Below, piece by piece: positions 32,193 to 40,837 of a DNA stretch of 64,000 nucleotides. The notes beneath the pieces were generated by a model. That model was given only the letters and a program-made list of their open reading frames with translations, was not told the origin of the DNA and did not search any database. Origin of the DNA: Paludibacter jiangxiensis (lineage in GTDB: Bacteria; Bacteroidota; Bacteroidia; Bacteroidales; Paludibacteraceae). Location: assembly GCF_001618385.1 (NCBI RefSeq), contig NZ_BDCR01000003.1, positions 186,001 through 250,000 of the forward strand. Direction: 5' to 3'. A program made the position numbers and the translations under genes. Numbering within the stretch: the stretch's first letter is position 1; the number at the start of each line of letters is the position of its first letter.

Positions 32193-32948
32193 ATGATGCA
32201 ATTCGAAGGAAAAATAGTAATCGTTACCGGAGCAGCACAGGGCATCGGCAAATGCGTTGCCGAAACCTTTGCCCAGGAAGGCGCCACGGTGATCGCGGCT
32301 GATATTAACGCGCAACTCGGAAAGGGAACCGTTGACCAAATAAACGCCAACGGTAATAATGCCATTTTTATCCATACGGATGTAGCGAATCCTACGGACA
32401 TTGAACTACTGATAAAACGTACTATTGATCAGTTCGGGCGAATTGACATCCTCATCAACAATACTGGCATTGGGTGCTGGAAGTCACCTTATGACCTATC
32501 GGTGGAAGAATGGGACACTGTGATCAACACCAACCTTCGAAGCTCATTTCTTTGTGCTCGTGAAGCGGCCAAAACAATGAGACTCAACGGAGGCGGTAGC
32601 ATCGTGAATATTGCCTCCACACGGGCTTTTATGTCGGAGCCGAACAGCGAGGCTTACGCAGCCACCAAAGGAGGAATCGTTGCCCTGACACATGCACTTG
32701 CGGCTTCGTTCGCCCCCGATCACATTCAGGTAAATTGCATTAGTCCGGGCTGGATTGAAACCCGTGAATACGATCAATTGCGCGACATCGACCACACGCA
32801 ACATTTTTCGCAGCGGGTTGGCAAACCCGAAGATATTGCCCGCGCCTGCCTGTTTCTGACCAACCCTGCCAATAATTTCATCAACGGCACTAATCTCACC
32901 ATTGACGGCGGCATGACCAAAAAGATGATTTACGAGCCTGAACCCTGA
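32193..32948 (+). CDS. Short-chain dehydrogenase/reductase (FabG-like)
   Basis: A 251-residue classical SDR with VTGAAQGIGKCVAETF (~10-25), an aspartate after strand 2 (IAADINAQ) that favours NAD(H), NNTGIGCW (~88-95), the catalytic Ser in VNIASTRAFMS and YAATKGGIVALTHAL (Tyr-x-x-x-Lys, ~152-166). The C-terminus has FINGTNLTIDGGMT, the usual end of FabG-type enzymes. Note NNTG in place of the common NNAG. Substrate cannot be inferred: it stands alone between the methyltransferase pair and a secreted protein. An ATG one codon later is also possible. Confidence 0.9.
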   Translation: MMQFEGKIVIVTGAAQGIGKCVAETFAQEGATVIAADINAQLGKGTVDQINANGNNAIFIHTDVANPTDIELLIKRTIDQFGRIDILINNTGIGCWKSPYDLSVEEWDTVINTNLRSSFLCAREAAKTMRLNGGGSIVNIASTRAFMSEPNSEAYAATKGGIVALTHALAASFAPDHIQVNCISPGWIETREYDQLRDIDHTQHFSQRVGKPEDIARACLFLTNPANNFINGTNLTIDGGMTKKMIYEPEP

Positions 32949-32981
32949 AACGCCAACCAGTCCAAACCGGGCAATATTTCT

Positions 32982-32989
32982 TACTTTTG
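32982..32989 (+). promoter_or_regulatory. -7 promoter element
   Basis: TACTTTTG (TAnnTTTG), 29 bp before the ATG at 33019. Confidence 0.5.
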
Positions 32990-33018
32990 CATCAACTTAT
33001 TTGAAACAAAACTGAAGC

Positions 33019-33537
33019 ATGAAAACCAACTATTTTGCAACAGGCTTTTTACTCCTGATTTTACTCTCCATAACGTCAGTATCAGCACAAAACAATCAGA
33101 AATGGCAGCAATGGCAATGGCTTTTGGGCGAATGGAAAGGTGAAGGCAGCGGACAACCGGGGGAAGGCGCCGGCGGCTTTTCTTTTGAATCCGAGCTGAA
33201 TGCCAACATTTTGATCCGGAAATCTTATGCTGCATTTCCGGCTACAGCCAACAAACCGGCTTTCAGACACGACGATATCATGACCATCTACAACGATGCT
33301 GAAGGACAACCACTGAAAGCCATTTACTTCGATAATGAAGGTCACACGATCCACTACTCGGTAACTGTTGGTGAGAAAAAGATTGTTTTCATCAGCGAAA
33401 AAATGCCAAACATGCCGGTTTTCCGCCTGACTTATACGCAGATGGACGACAAAACAGTAAACGTTAGCTTTGAGTTCTCAAAAGACGGCGAACACTTCAC
33501 GCCTTACTTAGAAGGAAAAAGCATAAAAATAAAATAA
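33019..33537 (+). CDS. Exported lipocalin-like protein of unknown function (DUF1579/DUF6265-like)
   Basis: A 172-residue protein with a signal peptide (YFATGFLLLILLSITSVSAQ) and a small beta-barrel-like body. WQWLLGEWKGEGSGQPGEG near residues 33-51 resembles the opening of DUF1579/DUF6265/THAP4-like barrels, and IYFDNEGHTIHYSVT and SFEFSKDGEHFTPYLEG are later strands. Such proteins may bind a hydrophobic ligand or heme, but no conserved ligand residue can be pointed to. It lies 22 bp before ybeY on the same strand and may be co-transcribed with it. Confidence 0.7.
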   Translation: MKTNYFATGFLLLILLSITSVSAQNNQKWQQWQWLLGEWKGEGSGQPGEGAGGFSFESELNANILIRKSYAAFPATANKPAFRHDDIMTIYNDAEGQPLKAIYFDNEGHTIHYSVTVGEKKIVFISEKMPNMPVFRLTYTQMDDKTVNVSFEFSKDGEHFTPYLEGKSIKIK

Positions 33538-33559
33538 ACCACTTCTTATTCAATCCATT

Positions 33560-33979
33560 ATGATCCATTATTACTCCGAAAATATACCTCAGCCCAAACT
33601 TCGCAAGCGTTTAATATCTGCCTGGATAAAAGAAGTTGCGCAGCTTCACGGCAAAACAACCGGCGAAATTTCCTATATTTTTTGCGACGACGAAAAGATT
33701 CTGGAGGTAAACCGCCAATACCTGCAACACGATTATTACACAGATATCATCACCTTTGACGACAACGAAGGAGACAAAATCAACGGTGATATTTTCATCA
33801 GCCTCGACACAGTAGCCGACAATGCAAAAGAATTTGATGTCACTTTCGAAAACGAGCTGCATCGGGTAATGATCCATGGCATTTTACACCTTTGCGGGCA
33901 AGACGACCACTCACCTGAAGAACGGGCTGAAATGATCCGTAAAGAGAATGAAGCACTTTCGCTCTGGGAAAGAAAATGA
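33560..33979 (+). CDS. ybeY: Endoribonuclease YbeY, rRNA maturation factor
   Basis: A 139-residue metalloprotein of the UPF0054 family, acting in 16S rRNA 3'-end maturation and ribosome quality control. The metal site is visible as HGILHLCGQDDH with His at about 106, 110 and 117. That last spacing is one residue longer than the textbook HGxLHLxGyDH. The preceding IFCDDEKILEVNRQYLQHD and DIITFDDNEGDKINGDIFIS segments are standard. The ATG start is at 33560. After its stop the spacer holds dispersed repeat DNA. Confidence 0.94.
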   Translation: MIHYYSENIPQPKLRKRLISAWIKEVAQLHGKTTGEISYIFCDDEKILEVNRQYLQHDYYTDIITFDDNEGDKINGDIFISLDTVADNAKEFDVTFENELHRVMIHGILHLCGQDDHSPEERAEMIRKENEALSLWERK

Positions 33980-34060
33980 GGATGTAACGCTATTTCAGGA
34001 CTAGTCATTTTCAATAATTAGAAAAGCGACAGCTTATTATGCCATCGCTCTGCTATTCTT

Positions 34061-34140
34061 TTGCAAGTCAGGAGACTTGCTTTCAGGTGCGACGTAGGCC
34101 GGAGCCATACGCCGAACCCGAATCTGCTTTGCACGCTACG
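34061..34140 (-). repeat. S repeat, copy 2 (downstream of the UDG-like operon)
   Basis: Reverse-complement relative of 18153-18232, at roughly 80% identity by eye. It starts with the CAAGTC-AGGA-GACTTG hairpin. Adjoining DNA to 34317 has further small hairpins, such as CAAGCT...AGCTTG near 34226-34248, and two AGATCAGCGAAGCTAA-like phrases. No gene lies in 33980-34317. Confidence 0.75.
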
Positions 34141-34317
34141 GTGAACGGAGAATCGAAGATCAGCGAAGCTAAACAAGAGCGGCTTGTAATCGCAACCAGT
34201 TACAAACTGATTCTATTTTGCGTCCAAGCTACACTTCGTTAAGCTTGAACGAGAATTGTAAATCAGCGAAGCTAATCTGCCATACTTGCGCCATCAGAGA
34301 ACAGAGGCTATTTTGGA

Positions 34318-35019
34318 CTAGACATTCTCAATTAGTTTATTGATTTTGTCAGTAATTTCAATTCTATGCTCTCCCATCCGTTGCAAATAGCCCGGGTGAT
34401 AAGTGCGTATAGCTAAATCAACATTAATATCATCAAACTTCAAAAGGCAAAGTTTGTTTGTAAGAAATCCGTCAATTGGAACGATTGTAAAGTTTCCTAC
34501 ACTTTTCTTAATATGTTCGTCATAGGTATGACCAGATAAAAACAACAATATATTTGGTTTTAAAATTTCTATTTCTTGTGGAATAACATTAAAAAAATCT
34601 ATTGTGTAATTTATCAAACCCTGTTGAGGAGACCCTGATTCAGTCTTCCCTATTTTCAATACATTGTTCCAAATATACCCAATTTTCTTATTGGATTGTG
34701 TTGATTTTAGTCGTCTAATGAAATTCCAAAATGGTTTACCATATCGTTCGTATCCTTTTTTCAGATAAAATTCATCATAAACACTAATAACCGAATCAAT
34801 ATCAATTCCTTCTTCAAAAGCTCCATGCCATTCATTGGTTTCTTGCCCGAAGAACATTACTTTTAAATCTGCATGTTCATATTCTTCATTAGTTTTGATT
34901 AACAAAGGGTGAGTTGCCATATTTGCGTAATCTTCTGGGTCTTCTTCGTTAAATGATTGCAGCATTTCGCTAATTTTTCCCCATTTAGACGAGTATAAGT
35001 CATTTAGTTGTACATTCAT
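34318..35019 (-). CDS. Uracil-DNA-glycosylase-superfamily-like protein
   Basis: A 233-residue protein with features of the UDG fold: strand plus loop LKVMFFGQETNEWHG (~53-67, like the IGQDPY water-activating loop), ILKPNILLFLSGHTYDEH (~154-171, the central strand) and TYHPGYLQRMG (~208-218, like the HPSPLS DNA-intercalation loop). Residues differ from classical families 1-5, so enzymatic activity is uncertain. It follows a small beta-repeat gene by 12 bp, forming a two-gene AT-rich operon framed by the S repeat and the 18-bp boundary sequence. Accessory or defence roles are plausible but inferred. Confidence 0.65.
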   Translation of the reverse strand: MNVQLNDLYSSKWGKISEMLQSFNEEDPEDYANMATHPLLIKTNEEYEHADLKVMFFGQETNEWHGAFEEGIDIDSVISVYDEFYLKKGYERYGKPFWNFIRRLKSTQSNKKIGYIWNNVLKIGKTESGSPQQGLINYTIDFFNVIPQEIEILKPNILLFLSGHTYDEHIKKSVGNFTIVPIDGFLTNKLCLLKFDDINVDLAIRTYHPGYLQRMGEHRIEITDKINKLIENV

Positions 35020-35031
35020 GTATTTAATGTA

Positions 35032-35337
35032 CTATGGATTATAACGCTCGCCAGTTTTCTTGCAAAATTTGTCGTAAGAGACTATATAGGAGCCTTTCTT
35101 GACATTAAATGTTGAACCCGCAGCAGATTTATATGTAAGCCCAGAACTATACAACTCTGCTATTTTTTTGCTGTTTTCATCGTATGTAATAAAATATGAT
35201 CCCTTTTTGATAACAAAGAAATCACCTGCAACACCTAAAAGATCCAATCCAGAAGTATATAGTTCTGAAATCTTTTTTCCATTTGAATCAAAAATTTGGT
35301 AGTAGCTCCCTTTAACTTGAACGTCTGAAATTGCCAT
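35032..35337 (-). CDS. Small beta-repeat protein, three ~33-residue units
   Basis: A 101-residue protein made of three repeats of the pattern KGSYyxxYDxnxKKixELYsSG: VKGSYYQIFDSNGKKISELY, KKGSYFITYDENSKKIAELY and KKGSYIVSYDKFCKKTGERY. No signal peptide. It should form a small beta-meander or partial propeller, of a kind that often binds a partner or ligand. Function unknown. It is the upstream gene of the pair with the UDG-like protein (12-bp gap) and lies 110 bp from the 18-bp boundary sequence. The ATG start is at 35337. Confidence 0.75.
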   Translation of the reverse strand: MAISDVQVKGSYYQIFDSNGKKISELYTSGLDLLGVAGDFFVIKKGSYFITYDENSKKIAELYSSGLTYKSAAGSTFNVKKGSYIVSYDKFCKKTGERYNP

Positions 35338-35446
35338 GCTAAATTGTATTAATAAATATGCCTACTCTATATAGTTTTCAGCTTCCCTATGTTTCTTTCT
35401 TTACTCTTTCAAAATCGCTTACGGCTGTCTGTATTTTTTTACTATG

Positions 35447-35485
35447 ACGCCTAACATCTGTGTAAGTGCGACGCTGTCGCACTTA
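35447..35485 (+). repeat. 18-bp boundary sequence, copy 2, with adjoining perfect hairpin
   Basis: ACGCCTAACATCTGTGTA (35447-35464) is the exact inverted copy of 13672-13689. It runs directly into TAAGTGCGAC-GCT-GTCGCACTTA (35463-35485), a 10-bp perfect stem. Confidence 0.75.
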
Positions 35486-35939
35486 TTTCACATTTATGTC
35501 AATCTGTTGATTTACTTAAACATCTAATTTATCTAACGGATTTTGTATCACGAGTGGTCGAAACATTATTTCCGTTCCTATGATATTTCCGCTACAAACC
35601 TACAATAAATAATTAACATATTAAAAGGATATATTTTTTAAATTGGTGTGTTGTTTGATCGCCACGGTGCTATGATCCATCAAAAAGGTGAAATGATCCT
35701 GTCGGACGAAGGCTTCATGCAATAAATGAAACCTTCCGGTTTCCGGTCCGGAAGGCGAGGTAACCTTTTAACTTCGTCGTCCGCCGTGATTTGCAATCGG
35801 ACGCAACAGGATTGCTTCAAGGCACGCTTTACCAAAAGCACAAACCACAAACACTTACCCGACTGCAAAACACGCAAATACGAGCAACAAAGCATTAACA
35901 ATTGCAAAAAAAGTATCAGTGCAAATTTTCTTTTTTAAT
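35486..35939. other. Non-coding spacer before the glycan locus
   Basis: No gene recognised. It has a CCTTCCGG...CCGGAAGG hairpin at 35732-35755 and AT-rich flanks. A 70-codon plus-strand frame (35726-35938) has no RBS-like sequence, no family resemblance and includes the hairpin. Confidence 0.4.
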
Positions 35940-35947
35940 TATCTTTG
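35940..35947 (+). promoter_or_regulatory. -7 promoter element of the glycan locus
   Basis: TATCTTTG matches TAnnTTTG. It lies ~160 bp before the GH5 start at 36106, giving a long leader. No good -33 was seen. Confidence 0.5.
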
Positions 35948-36105
35948 AATGATTAAACGGGAAAGGTCAGTCGTTGTTCTGACCAGAATACCAATTCATG
36001 ACCAGAAAACGCATTGAGCAAGAAGGTTATCTCAGTGATAACGAGTACGCCGTCTTTGTTCTTTTTCTCCAGATTAACCTAACAATCATCAATAATCAAC
36101 CTTCC

Positions 36106-37575
36106 ATGAAGAAAACAATTTACGTGGCGCTGGTACTTTTTGCGTTTTTCACCTCCTGCAAAGGGAGTGACCCATCCCTATCAAAACAGACCATTGCGGT
36201 TTCCACCTCATCTATTGCCCTAAACTACTCCTCTCAAACAAGTTCTGTAACAGTAAAAATGACCGGAACCAAATGGAATGCCACCTCCGATCAGTCGTGG
36301 TGCACTCTATCCGTAAATTCCAGTTCAAGTAAAGAAACCGACGTAACCATCAACGTCACGGGCAACAATTCGTTCGCAGCCCGCAATGCGAAAATTATAT
36401 TTACCTTAAACAACAACGACACAGTCTCTGTGAAGGTCGCCCAATCCGCACTTCCGTCCATTCCTGACTATAGTTCTCCGATTGCAGCGAGTTCCGTGGG
36501 CATGACCTCCGACGTCAAAACACTGGCTCACAACATATCAGTTGGCTGGAATCTTGGCAACACGCTTGAAGTACCCGGCAACGAAACCGGCTGGGGAAAT
36601 CCGTTAACCACGCAACAGTTAATTGACGGAGTAAAAGCTGCTGGATTCAACGCTGTCCGAATTCCATGCGCATGGGACAGTTACGTGGAAGACACCATCT
36701 CTTACAAGATTAAAGCAACCTGGCTGGCCCGGGTCAAACAGGTGGTCGATTATTGTTATAAAAACAACATGTATGTCATTCTCAACATTCACTGGGACGG
36801 AGGATGGCTCGAGAATCATCCGCAATATGCATACCAGGAAAAAGTGAATGCCAAACAAAAAGCTTACTGGCAGCAGATCGCAGCCTATTTCCGCGATTAT
36901 GATGAGCATTTGCTATTTGCGGGAACCAATGAAGTACATGTCGACTACAATGCACCATCTGCCGAAAACATTGCCGTTCAGCTATCGTATAATCAAACCT
37001 TTGTAAATGCCGTTCGCTCCACAGGAGGAAAGAATGCGTACAGAACGCTGATTGTTCAGTCGTACAATACCAACATTAGCTATGCTGTCAGTTATATGAA
37101 AATACCTGACGACACAGCATCGAAAAGGCTGATGGTGGAAGTGCATTGCTATGATCCGTGGGATTTTTGTGGAGACACGGGCAGTTCTGCGGTCAACCTT
37201 TGGGGTGCAAGCTACGCATCATACGGGAAAATTTCATCGTGGGGACAGGAAGATTATATAAAACAACAGTTTTCCACAATAAAAACTAACTTTGTGGACA
37301 AAGGTTATCCTGTGATTCTTGGAGAATTTGGAGCTGTAAGGCGTTCTTCTCTCACAGGCACAACACTGACAAATCATTTAGCATCAAGAGCCTATTATCT
37401 GGGATACGTGGCGCAATATGCAAAAAATAACGGCATAGTTCCTTTCTATTGGGATAACGGAATAACAGGCAACAATGGTTTTGCCCTGATCAACCGGAGT
37501 GATGGGTCTGTCTTCGATAGTCAGGCGCTGAATGCTATAGTAACCGGAGCGTCGAACGGCGTTTATCCTTACTAA
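36106..37575 (+). CDS. BACON-domain GH5 endoglucanase/xyloglucanase lipoprotein
   Basis: A 489-residue lipoprotein: signal KKTIYVALVLFAFFTSC with the lipobox Cys at ~18, then a BACON-type Ig-like domain (~30-120, WNATSDQSWCTLSVNSSSS) and a GH5 catalytic domain (~135-485). Predicted acid/base is E276 (FAGTNEVH) and nucleophile E407 (ILGEFGAV). An upstream in-frame ATG at 35998 would add 36 residues before the signal peptide and is rejected. It should cut beta-1,4-glucan or xyloglucan backbones at the cell surface. GH31, GH2, GH94 and GH3 genes follow, which favours xyloglucan. It is similar in layout to GH5_4 enzymes of Bacteroides xyloglucan loci. Confidence 0.9.
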   Translation: MKKTIYVALVLFAFFTSCKGSDPSLSKQTIAVSTSSIALNYSSQTSSVTVKMTGTKWNATSDQSWCTLSVNSSSSKETDVTINVTGNNSFAARNAKIIFTLNNNDTVSVKVAQSALPSIPDYSSPIAASSVGMTSDVKTLAHNISVGWNLGNTLEVPGNETGWGNPLTTQQLIDGVKAAGFNAVRIPCAWDSYVEDTISYKIKATWLARVKQVVDYCYKNNMYVILNIHWDGGWLENHPQYAYQEKVNAKQKAYWQQIAAYFRDYDEHLLFAGTNEVHVDYNAPSAENIAVQLSYNQTFVNAVRSTGGKNAYRTLIVQSYNTNISYAVSYMKIPDDTASKRLMVEVHCYDPWDFCGDTGSSAVNLWGASYASYGKISSWGQEDYIKQQFSTIKTNFVDKGYPVILGEFGAVRRSSLTGTTLTNHLASRAYYLGYVAQYAKNNGIVPFYWDNGITGNNGFALINRSDGSVFDSQALNAIVTGASNGVYPY

Positions 37576-37657
37576 GAATTGTCTTCAGTCCCGTTTACCA
37601 TAACCAAACAATTTCAAGCATAAAACCCTAATCTTTAATCTTTATACCTACGAATCA

Positions 37658-40057
37658 ATGAAAAACTTAAAGAACATCCTGATCCTAATGCTTCTGGTGG
37701 GTTTAACTGCCCCGCTTCAAGCAAAGGTTTTGTCGTACAAAAAAGACAGTGACGGCATTACCTGCACGCTCAACAAAGGCTTAATGAAAGTGAAGCTATG
37801 CTTCGATAACATGGTGGAGGTAAAATACACCACTTTGCCGCTCTTTATCGAAAAACCATCGTTAGTAATCACCAACCCGTTCAAATCTGCGCCGTCATTT
37901 GATGTGGCTGAAAAAGCAGGCGAACTGGTCATTACTACTCCAAAACTGAAAATCACGATTGACAAAGCGTCCAACGCTGTCAAATATTTCGATTTGTCAG
38001 GAAATGCGATTCTGGCAGAAGACGATTCTCAAAACAAAACCATGGAGCCCACTACCATAGCCGGCATCGACGTTTATAACTGTACTTCTCAGTTTCAATC
38101 GCCGGCCGACGAAGCGCTTTTCGGACTTGGATGCCATCCGGAAGATTCTCTCTCCATCAACTACAAAGGCCGTAATCAGGAACTTGCCATCCGTTACATG
38201 ACAGGTGCTATTCCCGTGATGCTTTCCACCAAAGGATATGGTTTGTTCTGGGACAACTACTCTGCATCGAATTTCTACGGAGCAGAAGCCGGCAACACCA
38301 AATACAAATACGTCTCGGAAAGCGGCAATATGGTTGATTATTACTTCATTTACGGACCCGATTTCGATAATATCATTTCAACTTTCCGTAATGCTTCGGG
38401 CAATGCGCCGATGTTCCCAAAATGGGCTTTAGGTTTGTTCCAGTCACAAGACCGATATAAGAGCCAGGCCGAAATTCTTTCGGTAAAAGACGGTTACCGC
38501 AACAACAAGATTCCTGTGGATGTCATCGTGCAGGACTGGTTCTACTGGGAACCCAATGTAATCGGATCGCATGTGATGTGGCCGGAACGCTATCCGAATC
38601 CCAAGGCAATGGTTGACGAATTGCACAATTCCAATATCCATGCCATGATTTCAATCTGGCCGGTATTCTCCAAAGGCACCGAACCATTCAACCAAATGAG
38701 TCATTCCGGAGGCATGACCGATATTCGCTGGCTCAACGTAATGACCAACATTCTGGACTATTACTACGATGCTCACAGTCCACAGGCCCGCGATCTCTAC
38801 TGGCGACAGGCTTGCGACAGTTTGATAGGCCGTTTCGGTTGGGATGCATGGTGGGTGGATCAGTGCGAACCCGACAATGGCAATATTGGAGTTGACAAAT
38901 ACATGGATTTACGCCGTCAAAGCCATTTTGCTATCGGTCGCGGCATCGACTATATGAATACTTTCTCGCTGATGCACTCTACCGGATTATACGAACACTG
39001 GAGGAAAGAAATTGCCGACAAACGTGTATTCTTATTGATTCGTCAAGCTTTTGCAGGACAACAGCGCAACTCGGCAACTCTTTGGTCGTCCGACATTACC
39101 TGTACATGGAAAGCTTTCCGCAATCAGGTTCCTCAGGGAATCAATGCCTGTGCCTCGGGTATTCCTTACTGGACATCAGACATAGGCGGTTACCACCTCA
39201 ACTGGCAAGCACCCGACTGGACAACCCCTACCAATCAGGAACTTTTTACCCGTTGGTTCCAGTTCGGTACTTTCAGCCCTATCTTCCGCATCCACGGCAA
39301 GGGCGAACGTGCCATCTTCTCGAAAAACTGGAGCGAAAACACTCGTTCCGTCCTGATGAAATATGACAACCTGCGCTACCGCCTGATGCCATATCTCTAC
39401 TCACTCTCGTGGAAAGTAACCAACGAAGGGTACACCATCATGCGTTCTCTCGGTTTTGATTTCCGCAACGATGATGCAGTAAAAAATATTCCCGACCAGT
39501 ACATGTTCGGCCCTGCATTCCTTGTAAATCCAGTGACACAACAGCTCTACAGTGCACCTGACAGTAAAAAGATTGCAAAAACACGTAAGGTTTATCTGCC
39601 AAAATCGACCAACTGGTATGATTTCTGGACAGGCAAACAAATTGAAGGAGGAAAAAGCATAGATGCAAAGGCAACTATCGAAACCATGCCACTTTACATC
39701 AAAGCCGGATCGATTGTGCCGATGGGCCCATATCTCCAGTATGCAAATGAAAAACCTGCCGATCCTATCGAACTACGTGTTTACGCAGGTGCAGATGCCG
39801 ATTTCGTTATTTATGAAGACGAAAACGATAACTACAACTATGAAAAAGGCAAATTTGCAACTATTCCTCTTCACTGGAACGAAGCCGCAAAAACGCTGAC
39901 TATCGGTAACCGTCAGGGCGAATTTGCCGGAATGGTAAAAGACCGTTCGTTCCGTGTTGTGTTAGTCAATGCGAAAAACGGAATGGGTATTGAACCTGCA
40001 AAAACAGCCAAAACGGTTCAGTACAACGGAGCCGAAGTATCAGTAAAGAACTTGTAA
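37658..40057 (+). CDS. GH31 alpha-xylosidase/alpha-glucosidase
   Basis: A 799-residue exported glycosidase (signal peptide KNILILMLLVGLTAPLQAK). The (beta/alpha)8 domain carries the nucleophile in WDAWWVDQCEPDNG (D401) and the acid/base in LWSSDITCTWKAF (D479). An N-terminal beta-sandwich and C-terminal beta domains (VYLPKSTNWYDFWTGKQ) are present. Its place between a GH5 endoglucanase and a GH2 enzyme suggests alpha-xylosidase activity on xyloglucan oligosaccharides, but alpha-glucosidase cannot be excluded from sequence. It starts 82 bp after the GH5 stop without a recognisable promoter and is likely co-transcribed. Confidence 0.92.
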   Translation: MKNLKNILILMLLVGLTAPLQAKVLSYKKDSDGITCTLNKGLMKVKLCFDNMVEVKYTTLPLFIEKPSLVITNPFKSAPSFDVAEKAGELVITTPKLKITIDKASNAVKYFDLSGNAILAEDDSQNKTMEPTTIAGIDVYNCTSQFQSPADEALFGLGCHPEDSLSINYKGRNQELAIRYMTGAIPVMLSTKGYGLFWDNYSASNFYGAEAGNTKYKYVSESGNMVDYYFIYGPDFDNIISTFRNASGNAPMFPKWALGLFQSQDRYKSQAEILSVKDGYRNNKIPVDVIVQDWFYWEPNVIGSHVMWPERYPNPKAMVDELHNSNIHAMISIWPVFSKGTEPFNQMSHSGGMTDIRWLNVMTNILDYYYDAHSPQARDLYWRQACDSLIGRFGWDAWWVDQCEPDNGNIGVDKYMDLRRQSHFAIGRGIDYMNTFSLMHSTGLYEHWRKEIADKRVFLLIRQAFAGQQRNSATLWSSDITCTWKAFRNQVPQGINACASGIPYWTSDIGGYHLNWQAPDWTTPTNQELFTRWFQFGTFSPIFRIHGKGERAIFSKNWSENTRSVLMKYDNLRYRLMPYLYSLSWKVTNEGYTIMRSLGFDFRNDDAVKNIPDQYMFGPAFLVNPVTQQLYSAPDSKKIAKTRKVYLPKSTNWYDFWTGKQIEGGKSIDAKATIETMPLYIKAGSIVPMGPYLQYANEKPADPIELRVYAGADADFVIYEDENDNYNYEKGKFATIPLHWNEAAKTLTIGNRQGEFAGMVKDRSFRVVLVNAKNGMGIEPAKTAKTVQYNGAEVSVKNL

Positions 40058-40066
40058 AAAGCACCA

Positions 40067-40104
40067 GTAACCGGTAGCCTGACTCAAACCAGACTACCGG
40101 TTAT
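40067..40104 (+). terminator. Hairpin after the GH31 gene, terminator-like
   Basis: TAACCGGTAG (40068-40077) and CTACCGGTTA (40094-40103) form a 10-bp stem with a 16-nt loop, 10 bp after the stop. There is no T-run, so it may stabilise or process the mRNA rather than terminate it. Confidence 0.45.
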
Positions 40105-40224
40105 CTGATTGAACATTTACAAACTCTGAATAGCATATTAATAGGCTGTTTTATCTAAGATAAGTTTTCGTGATGAAAAATAAATAATGTAATTGCTTTT
40201 ATGTAGGAGCCTGATCTCATATCT

Positions 40225-40700
40225 TCTTTTACTTTTTGTCTTGACACAAAAAGTAAACAAAAAGGTCAAGGCTCAATCCGCTTCACTCAAAAAACTGGCG
40301 TTCATCGACGCAAATCGCCCAAACTCGTTCTCTCCTATTGTCGAGAACTTCAAACAAGGACGATTTGTGCGTCGCTTCACTTGTTTTTTGGCTCACCGGA
40401 CAAGGCCACTTCAATCTGCATGAGCAAGATACATCAAAACAGAACAATACTGTTTTTATAATCTTCAACAAAACCAGACCCGAAGGGACAACAAAAATAC
40501 CAAACTGACGGAAAGCTGTTTGAGAGAGTAGGCCAATTACAGAAGTTTGTTGATGAGAAAAAGTTTCATGGCCGAGCGAACGAGTTCTTTTATGTGATAT
40601 GTGTTTATTTTTTTAAGGACACATAGAACTCGTAACTCGTTTCCGTCTCTGTTTTTGCTTACTTTTTGGCGCAAAAAGTAAGGCCTGCCGCAGGCAAAGA
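40225..40700 (+). repeat. Dispersed R repeat, copy 3 (full length)
   Basis: It is bounded by two similar stem-loops: TTACTTTTTGT-CTTGAC-ACAAAAAGTAA (40229-40256, 3' copy starting within the loop) and CTTACTTTTTG-GCG-CAAAAAGTAAG (40658-40682), followed by GCCTG-CCG-CAGGC. The left part matches R copy 1 (20901-21125). The right part matches inverted copy 2 (24265-24525). It inserts between GH31 and GH2. Confidence 0.8.
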
Positions 40701-40837
40701 ACAAATTTAAGAGGACAAAGAATTGAGTGAATATAACATAGGATACTCCAAAACCGGGTATTTTTCAAGCACGCAAGATATTGATTTTTAATTCATTATT
40801 CAACAAACACCTTTTTTATTCCGTCAACACGTCGATT

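Noticed and set aside
35726-35938. 70-residue plus-strand frame before the GH5 gene
   Set aside because: It contains a long hairpin, has no domain resemblance and no promoter at usable distance.
35998-36105. Upstream ATG start for the GH5 gene
   Set aside because: It would put 36 polar residues ahead of a clear lipoprotein signal peptide; ATG 36106 fits better.
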